A DNA stretch of 64,000 nucleotides. Source: Asterochloris sp. CNOR1. Lineage: Eukaryota > Chlorophyta > Trebouxiophyceae > Trebouxiales > Trebouxiaceae. The DNA is taken from contig OZ017749.1 in the NCBI GenBank assembly GCA_963969365.1, positions 1,364,001-1,428,000 on the forward strand. The letters are read 5' to 3'. Numbering within the stretch: position 1 is the stretch's first letter; each line of letters starts with the position of its first letter. Positions 56,867 to 64,000 of this stretch are shown in pieces. A model generated the notes under the pieces. It was given only the letters and a program-made list of their open reading frames with translations. It was not told the DNA's origin and ran no database searches. A program made the translations under genes and the position numbers.

Positions 56867-57301
56867 TTGCCTCAGGCCCAGTCCATGTCAGTGTCCTGTT
56901 TGACAGCTCACAATTGATGTCAAGCAGCTCGTGAAGCTGGCTCAACGTTGCTGAGCCAGTGGAGAACATCTCAGAAATTGTCAGCCTCAGCCAATTATTT
57001 TGAAGCCAGACTGGACGATCAATTTTGTTTGCTTCCCTAAGACGGCTCTCTCTTTCATTCATGCATGACTTGCCAGACTTATACAGCCACTGTACACTTT
57101 GGCAATTTCTGCTGTCTGTTGCTGTTGCTCACTTACAAGCCGCCCAGCTTCCCATGGTGGGCCTGTCTGGTGATGTCTGACATCAGAGCAGAGAGAAGGG
57201 GGCAACATGTTGCAGTGACACTTGCAGAAGCAGGACTGAGCTTCAGATAGGTGGACAAGCCATCAAGCTGCCCAACGGGTACAAAGAGCGGACAAGCAAG
57301 C
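56867..57301. other. Intergenic, convergent 3' ends (GT90 / HECT)
   Basis: No gene seen on the minus strand. A short plus-strand stretch at 57262-57320 (AIKLPNGYKERTSKLKYRLW) looks coding but overlaps the 3' end of the HECT gene and has no partner exons, so it is not called. Confidence 0.35.
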
Positions 57302-60300
57302 TCAAATACAGGCTGTGGAGGCACCCAAGTCCTGGAATGCTATCATGCCAAGTCCTGTGCTGTTATCAATTGCAAGCAACAGCCTCTGTTGAAGGTACTC
57401 TTTGTCCTGCAGGGGCCAGCACAGCGTAACAGATGCAGCAATTGCAGGCCTGGCTCCAGGCAGCAGCAAAGCATCAGACCACAGCCACAGGCACCAGACC
57501 CCCGACCTTGTAGTCAGGCAACATGAGGTGGTTGAAGCAGGTGTGGGCGCTGGGTCAGAGTGCGGGCCTGCCCTGCTGATGGTGAAAGGAGGCTGCAGCT
57601 GGGCGAGGCCTTTGACTGGCACACGATCGCTGCCAGTTGCAAAAACCAGGAGCCTGCAGGTTGCAAGCAAGCAATCCTGTGGGTTGTTGAATTTGGCAAC
57701 TCGCCAAAGATCAGCAGAGCCACAGTGCATGTCAGGACAGCCGTAGCTGCAGGTGTTGTGGGCGGTCCACTAGCAGCAGGCACTTGCGCTTCTCTTCCCC
57801 GCGGAAGGCTTGAAGTACCTCACAGAACCACCTCACAACCTGCGCACAGAGGACGGCGCATCAGCTCTCACTTGCAGGGCTGCAGCACAGTCTGCAACGT
57901 AAAGTCGCTACTGCCTGCGCCGACTCAGAGCTGCCAGGGCAGACGCTCTCACAACAGCAGCAGCCCAGCATGGTAACATCTCCTTGTCATGGCTCACAGG
58001 CAGGTGCTACCAGCCAGGTGGCTCCGTGCACCCGCCTGGCGCAGGTGGTCGGCTCCCTCCCAGCAGGCAAGTATGCCAGTCACCCCTGCCTCACTGTCTG
58101 CTGTGTGGCCACCCTCAAGGCGGGGCTCTGCCTGCAGCTGGAGGTTGTCCAAGTGGGCCAGACTTTGACAATGTCCCCCCAATGCCAGTCCCTAAAGCTG
58201 GCCAATGAGCCTACCAAGCTGTCTGCTGTCTGCCCGTCACTGTGGAGGCCTCCTGCCTTTGGCTGGCCGACGTCCAGCTGGCATCAATTCTGACTGCACC
58301 CTCTGACTGCCAGTCCCCTGCATCAGTCCATGAGCCCACCTGGCTGTCTGCAGTGTACCCGTCATCATAGTGGGCGCCGGCCTGCAGCACGAGGGTGTCC
58401 AGGTGATGACTGCCGCACACCAACTGCTCCAATTCCTCAGCCCGGAATAGATGCATCACTGCCCTGTTGCACAGCTGCAGCAGGCCACAAAGGGTGATCA
58501 TCAGCCTATCTGCTCTTGTCTTTCCTACATGTTTCGTGAGGACCGTCACTGCGCCCTTGCGTGACTGCAGCAGCTGTGCTGCACGCCTCAACAGATGTGA
58601 GTGCTACATTGCAAAAGCAGCTGCCTTTCACAGCTTCAGCAGGGCAGTAGGGTATACCCTTACAGAAAGGCTGTCACAGAGTGGCAGGGTGGGCGAGCAG
58701 CGGGACTGTTTGCCATCCACCTGTGCAGTCTAGCCCTCAAAAGCCGCTTGGGATCAGAAAGCATGCCCGTGGGTCGAGCCCAGGGCCCAAAGGATGCAGA
58801 GTGAACAATAGCATATCAGCGTAAGCAAGACGCCATGCCTACTTGCTCTGCACAACGATATCCAAGAATTTTAGACAGCAGAATTTGGCTGGGGACCTGC
58901 TGCTGCATCAGGTGCCTGCAGACGCTGTCTGAATCTGCAGCTGACGCGCTGCCATGCCTATGCAAAAAGCTCCAGCCAGCAGAAAGGGCGCCTGCACTGT
59001 TTGGGGTAAGCTTTCTGAGACAGACGGGTGCTGCATCTCAGCCTGCGCCCAATACACAGGTGCTGCTCTGATTAAGACTCCTCTGCCAACCCCTCCATAT
59101 GCCAAGGCTCACCTGCCAAAAATTCCAAACCAATTCAGGCCAGCAACACTTGCACAGCCTAAACACTCACCTCTTCTGAGTGCAGCTGGCTCGTCAGGAA
59201 TGGATGCTGCAGGGCAGGCTAACATCTGGGCGCTGCATCTCAGACTGCACTAAGGTGCACTTAAGAAAGACGCGCTCCCCACAGAGAGCCACCAAAGACA
59301 AGTGTTCCGCAGAGAGTCACCAGAGACACATCCGCCACAGAGAGCAAGTCTGACACAACCGCCTGAATCGACAGGAGCAGGGAGCTCTGCAAAGCTGCCG
59401 TCAGCAGCTCACCTGGCGCCATCCTCGGGCAAAAGAATCAAACTGGGGCTGAATGGATGTGACCAGCAGGTGCTTATGGTACAGATCCACATACTGCCGG
59501 CGGTTGTCAGTGTCCACAGCCACATCAGCGCCTCCTGGCTGCAAGTCCACCAGCTCTGTGCCCTCCCCAAAGTCAGCCTCCTGCTCAACCTGCAGCTCAT
59601 CGCCACAAGTGAGGGACTGGGATGCTCCTTGCAGTGTGCTTCTGTCTGCTGCCCATATTGTGCTTCTGCAGAGGTCCGCTCCTCCCTCGACCAGCAGCCC
59701 ATTGCAGCACCTGACTGCTCTTTGCAAACGACACTCCCAGCGCCAACAGACAGCCTGACAGATTGACAACGTATCAGCTGTGCATGCGGCTCCCCTGGGT
59801 GCTTGCATGGGCTGCAGTTCGCCTGCTCCGCCTGCAGCAGGACCAACAGATCTGAGGTTCGGACTGGCATGCTCAATTGGGCTTCCAGGGGCATGCTGCT
59901 GTTGCCCCAAGTCTGCCTCCCCAAAGTTTGCCTCGTGCTCTGCCGGCTGTACACTTGAAGACAGGGACTGAGAAGCTTTGGGGGTTGCTGTCCTGGCTGA
60001 TTGTGGGCCGCACTCTGCCTCCCATTCCTGACAATACGGCGACGGACAGGGTGTGGGTATGAGCCTCAAAGCTGGCTGCAGCTGCTCATATCTGCCTGCT
60101 CGCTTGACTTGCAGCGCACTGCGGGAGGTGATGGGACAGGCTTATGTGCAATTGGCTCCTGCTGGCATTGTGCCTCTGCGTCAAAGTCAGCAACTTGCTG
60201 GCACCAGAGCACACAGCCCGCAGCTGGGAAGCTTGTCAATGGCCTCTCTGGCAGATTGATCACGGCTGTCAGTGACAGCACCCAGACAACACTGTGTCAG

Positions 60301-63300
60301 CAAGCCCATGGTCCTTGGAAGGCTGGCGCTTGTCTATCTTGAAGTACCAGCACAGGCCCCAAGACACAGCTGCCAGCACCCATCTGTCAAGCCCATTCGG
60401 CAGTGCTAGCACAGCACAACCTCTCAGGCCCACGCCCTTTGCTCTGCAAGATTTCTTCGAAGATGCAGAATGACGAGGGTGGTACAGGGGCTGTGCCTCT
60501 GGGCAAGCCCGGCGGCGGGCAGCCTGTGCTTGGCAGCATCTTGGGTGACTCCAGCGCTGCAGACATGCCTCAAAGGGAATGTGGATATGCCCCACCTGGA
60601 ACTTGAGCTCTAGGGCGTCCACTTCAGCTGCGCTCATGAGCAGCAGCTTCTGCAGACTGGCATAGATGTCTGGGTGGACATCCTTGAGGTCGTCAAATTT
60701 TGGCTGCTGCCCCAGCAGCTTCCTGCAGTCCATCAGGTTGGTCAGCGCTTGTACACTGCACGCAGCCGCATTGGGCGTCCATCTTGCAGCAGCCAGCAGG
60801 CTGCTACCTGCAGGTCTTTGCCCCGTAGCCCAGGTTCTGCAGGGCAGTGGCAGCCAGGAGGCCACTCTTGTAAAGCGCCCCAAGCGGCCAGGTGCAGCAG
60901 CACAGTGTCAGCGAGCAGCTACAGACTTGAAGGCACTTGGGCAGCCTCATCAGGCAGGGCACAGCCAGGGTAGAGGCCTGCCCTGCCCAGCCTGACAGAC
61001 GGGTGAGGCTTCAGCCCAACAGCCAGTGACAATGCAGAGATGTTGCACAATGTGTTGTAGCTGCAATCTTATAACTGCATGGCCATGTAGTCTTGGGGTG
61101 AATATTAAGACACACTGGAGCAAAAGCAAGTCAGCCCAGCAGTCACTCACTTGAAGACTACTTGGGGAAACTGAACTTGTATGATATGGTGATTGAAGCA
61201 GGCCAAGCCCATCATGGTCCCAATGAGGGGCTGCCTCCCAGATTGGGCTAATGAAGACTAAGGCAGCTGCAGAGAAGCAGCAGCGGAAGCGGCTGGCTGC
61301 CCATCAAATTAGGCAGGATCATTCAGAGTGTGCCAGCAGCCCTGCGGCAAGCGGCCACTTTGGACCTGTCCGGGAGAGCTGAGCTTGTTTCCAGACTCAG
61401 AGACGTTTGAGGTGTTATGCATGCAGGCAGCAGCAGGCTGCTCACCAGAGCAGGCGCGACTCCAGCTCGATGAACATCCCAAACTGCACCGCGCAGCACT
61501 CGTGGAAGAGGAGTTGCAGGAGCTCCTTGGACAGGCCACCCTCATCCACCCCCTGCACACGGGCAGCAGGACTGGATGGGCAGGTGCGTCCACCAGCATT
61601 CCTACAAGCCCAACATCCACTCCCTGCTCTGAGGCAAACTGAATTTGGGGGAGCTGGGCCGGGCATAAAGCAGCGACTCAGCAGACAAAGCACCCGACAT
61701 GAACAGCTGCTGCCCCCTTCCAGGATGCAGAGTGATGTTGGTCAGCATGGTGCATGCAATGCCTATATGCAGTCCTGTCAAACGATGCCATAGTGAGCCG
61801 GATATGATGACATGCTCCGGCAGGGGCACTTGCCAGCCTCAGACAGGTTGTGATGCGCAGCATGTCTGGCTGTTTTGCAAGACGTGACTGACGCTGGTGG
61901 TCAGCCAGGGCCCAAATACAGATTGTGATTAGCAAGTCAAGCGTGACAGGGAGCGGGGACTGCACCCGTCAAGGGTGGCAACAAGGAATGGCACTATAGT
62001 TGGCTCTACCAAGGAGCAGGCGGTGAAGCAGTGAGACAGCAAGGCGCACCTCCTCGCCAAGAAACTTGACCTTGAGCGGCTGCTTGAGCATGTGAGGTGC
62101 AGCGGCGTTCTGCACCTGTAGCAGAGTGTCGTGCACAAGGTAGGGTGGCCGGCGCACCTGCGAGCAGCCGACTGGCCAGAGTAGGTGCCATGTGTGACAG
62201 AGCTTTACATTGGGCGCTCAGTGGCAGACGCTTGTGGTAGGGGCTCGATGGCAGCCGCCAGCTGATCACAGCGTCACATGCAGCCCCTGGCCTTGCTCAC
62301 CCGCGACAACAGGACGAGGCCCTGTAGGTTTGTCCCCAGTGCTGCAATCAAATCAGCAGGGAGCAGCACCACGCAGTGCAGCATTGTGCAATGTCTGGCT
62401 CTCTGGATCAAGGTATGAGCCTTCCTGCTGCTGCAGGCAGCTTGGCATTGCAGCTATTGTTGTGAAGATCAACAGTGCAGCAGCAGGTAGGAGCGACCCC
62501 ATGGAGAGGCAGCATCTCTGCCACCAACAGCAGCAGCCGACCTGGGGCCTCACTTGCAGCAGCAGGCAGGGCCGCACAACTGACAGGCAGAATGCGCTAC
62601 CATGGAAAGCATCACTGTGCTGCAGGGCCTCACCCGCAGCAGCAGAAAGGGGCACCCTCCTGAAAGGATGCTGTCCATGAGTGCTGCATGGAAGGCGTCA
62701 CGCTGCTCCGAGGCAGATTCGTAGTGCAGGACGTCCACCTTGTGCGCCGCGTCATAGGCAAAGGGGAAGGAACAGAAGCTGAAGGCATGCAGAGACGAGC
62801 GGTGACGGCTGAAGCGCCACTTCTCATAGTCTACAGGGGCAGAGCAATGTGCCAGGTTAAAGGAAATGCTTGGAGACAGGTAAGCTGCAGGCTGCAGAGT
62901 TCTGTTGCTCACATCCTGCAGCCAGGAGGCATGGTGACAACACGTGGGGCAGGCTTGTGACATGGTAGACATGCAGGGCTTGCTGCTGCTTGCGGTCTAC
63001 AGTCCAGGATCAGGCAAGCAAAGGTCAGCTGCACACTGCTGTCATGGAAGCCATCATGGTGTGCAGGCTGGTGGCCTGGGAGGGCATGGCCGCAGGCAGC
63101 AAATGAAAGATGATCACAGATGCGTGGCTCAGGGGTGGCAGGGCCACTTGCGCTGCCTAAAGCGGTTGAATTGCATCATAGCTAATAACAAAGCTGAACA
63201 ATAGCCTCACACCAACCCCAAAAATGGTGGGTGCGAGCAAAGAGGGCATTGCGCCTATACTGCTGAAGGTCCTCGTCACAGGTGCGCCAGAACTAAAACC

Positions 63301-64000
63301 AACTTGGCCTGACAGCCTCCTAAGATGTGCAGCAAAATTTGCACACAACCCCACATTGGGCACAGCAGGCTGGTGCAGGACCACTGAGCACCTGTAGCAT
63401 TTCATCTGAATGACACCAGTAGGGCAGCAGCACAATCCAGACAGGAAGACGCTGCTAGCTTGAGCTGCTGTGCTGCAGTACTTGAGTGCTGGGCTCACCG
63501 TCTTGCCACGAAAAGTCCTTGTCCTGGTTTATGACATCCAGGTAGAAGCGACTGTACTCTATGGCATGGCTGTGGCAGTTGGCATTATAGGCCAGCTGCA
63601 GCATCTGCATGCCCGGCCCAATTGCATTGTCATACACCACACGTCAGAAGGCAGGGTTTCAAGATAGTGTGTGTTGAGTGACATCCAGCAGCCTGCTGCA
63701 TCGTGGCAGGGCAGGCTGCAGCGTTGCAGGTCAGGCTTGCACTATAAAGGTGAAGGAGGCAGTCTGGCATGGTGCAAAGCGCCTTTTCCTGCCAAGGACT
63801 ACACATACAAGCTGCTCATGTCCAGTGGCCGGCTGGCATATGCTGTGCAAGGGACCCCAGCTCACCACGCCATACTGCTCTTCTTGCCCTGGGCCAATGT
63901 CGATGATGCGCATTGTCACCTGAATAAGCATGAGATGGCTGAAGTGAAGTCTGCCAGCTTGTGCTGCCTCGTTCCTACAGAACAGTATGCTGTGGCGTTC
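57302..64000 (-). CDS. HECT-domain E3 ubiquitin ligase, C-terminal part (runs off right edge)
   Basis: Transfers ubiquitin from E2 through a catalytic cysteine thioester. Minus-strand exons: 63919-63866, about 63641-63499 (SHAIEYSRFYLDVINQDKDF), 62830-62634 (YEKWRFSRH, FCSFPFAYDAAHKVDVL, CPFLLLR), 62157-62050 (VRRPPYLVHDTLL, QPLKVKFLGEE), 61552-61446 (GVDEGGLSKELLQLLFHE), 61230-61151 (LIGTMMGLACFNHHIIQVQF), 60722-60596 (KLLGQQPKFDDLKDVHPDIY), 59589-59413 (ELVDLQPGGADVAV), 58474-58340 (LFRAEELEQLVCGSHHLD), 57839-57784, 57653-57507 and 57406-57302. Exons at 58340 and 57839 join without loss (DSQ|VVRWFCEVLQAFRGEEKRK). The catalytic loop reads HTCFNHLMLPDYK, but in a frame two bases off from the preceding FATGSDRVPVK...FTISRAGPHSDP. 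The gene end is DKEYLQQRLLLAID. The full HECT is present apart from that offset. Subfamily (UBE3-like) is tentative. Confidence 0.85.
58060..58360 (-). repeat. Exact 125-bp-period donor echoes in HECT intron
   Basis: On the plus strand CTGTCTGC recurs at 58094, 58219 and 58344, exactly 125 bp apart, each within a longer similar context (TGAGCCTACCAAGCTGTCTG at 58205, TGAGCCCACCTGGCTGTCTG at 58330). On the minus strand these are exon-end plus donor: genuine CAGACAGCCAG|GTGGGCTCA, first echo CAGACAGCTTG|GTAGGCTCA, second CAGACAGTGAG|GCAGGG. TGCCAGTC at 58183 and 58308 is also 125 bp apart. Confidence 0.85.
59282..59345 (+). repeat. 28-bp minisatellite
   Basis: CAGAGAGCC (59282), CAGAGAGTC (59310) and CAGAGAGCA (59337), spaced 28 and 27 bp, with similar ACCAxAGACA between them. 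It lies in a HECT intron. Confidence 0.75.
59560..59960 (-). repeat. Acceptor-echo array before HECT exon 59589-59413
   Basis: The acceptor and exon start (CTGCAG|GTTGAGCAGGAGGCTGAC, boundary 59589) recur upstream on the minus strand at 59691 (GTCGAGGGAGGAGCGGACC), 59831 (CTGCAG|GCGGAGCAGGCGAACTG) and 59946 (TGTACAG|CCGGCAGAGCACGAGG, then CAAACTTTGGGGAGG). Translation of the farthest copy (EHEANFGEADL) mirrors the exon (EQEADFGEGTEL). Spacings are 102, 140 and 115 bp. Confidence 0.75.

Noticed and set aside
57262-57320. Plus-strand AIKLPNGYKERTSKLKYRLW as a real exon
   Set aside because: Short, overlaps the 3' end of the HECT gene and has no partner exon in frame.
3687-59960. Intron repeats as introner-type transposons
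   Set aside because: The repeats in different introns are unrelated to each other and resemble only their own flanking exon, so a shared mobile element does not explain them.
3687-59960. Intron repeats as assembly errors
   Set aside because: Copies are diverged (about 60-85 percent by eye), which collapsed or duplicated reads would not produce.
1-64000. CRISPR arrays, tRNA or rRNA genes
   Set aside because: No regularly spaced identical repeats with unique spacers and no tRNA-like cloverleaf or rRNA sequence was seen by eye.

Overview
The window is nuclear DNA of a eukaryote, most likely a green alga (chlorophyte, probably trebouxiophyte-like). The evidence is GC-rich DNA, genes split into 5-16 short exons with GT-AG introns whose acceptors are nearly always TGCAG|G, a plastid-type glycerol-3-phosphate acyltransferase with a transit-like N terminus, and a cyanobacterial-type membrane iron-sulfur protein. 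I see no tRNA, rRNA, CRISPR array or intact transposon. Most long single-frame ORFs are chance products of the GC-rich, TGCA-rich sequence. The genes below were built by joining conserved exons by hand.

Layout. 1-1258 (-): PRCC-like gene, running off the left edge. 1390-5453 (+): plastid GPAT (ATS1). 5847-8681 (-): D-amino-acid oxidase ending in a peroxisomal signal. 9263-10194 (-): weak unidentified gene. 10846-19623 (+): a large fusion protein with a cyclic-nucleotide-binding-like domain, a sigma-54-activator-type AAA+ domain and a NapH-like polytopic 4Fe-4S domain. 20040-24600 (+): UDP-glucuronate decarboxylase (UXS). 24903-25025 (-): broken Cas1p/RWA acetyltransferase fragment. 26062-26889 (+): intronless DUF3431 protein. 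27480-31780 (-): unidentified multi-exon gene or relic. 32274-35628 (+): TPT/nucleotide-sugar-type transporter. 36154-40698 (+): UDP-glucose 6-dehydrogenase. 42400-42488: long hairpin. 43011-44074 (+): mitochondrial pyruvate carrier MPC1 with a 10-nt micro-exon. 44235-47859 (-): NMN adenylyltransferase with a large disordered insert. 48593-52147 (+): type II membrane glycosyltransferase-like protein. 53507-56866 (+): GT90/CAP10-like glycosyltransferase. 57302 to the right edge (-): HECT ubiquitin ligase.

Two themes stand out. First, the middle of the window groups UDP-glucose dehydrogenase, UDP-xylose synthase, a sugar-nucleotide-type transporter, a GT90 transferase, a second Golgi-type transferase, a DUF3431 protein and a remnant of a polysaccharide O-acetyltransferase. 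Together these could make, import into the Golgi and use UDP-glucuronate and UDP-xylose, so the set looks like a glucuronate/xylose glycan locus.

Second, many introns contain degenerate tandem copies of the intron's own splice-site region (flanking exon end plus donor, or acceptor plus exon start). Each intron has its own period, about 66-187 bp. The array before 12013 has five acceptor copies spaced 104, 103, 93 and 105 bp; the one downstream of 46013 has four donor copies spaced 86, 79 and 83 bp; the one near 58340 has copies exactly 125 bp apart. I know of no named description of this pattern and regard it as the most novel observation here.
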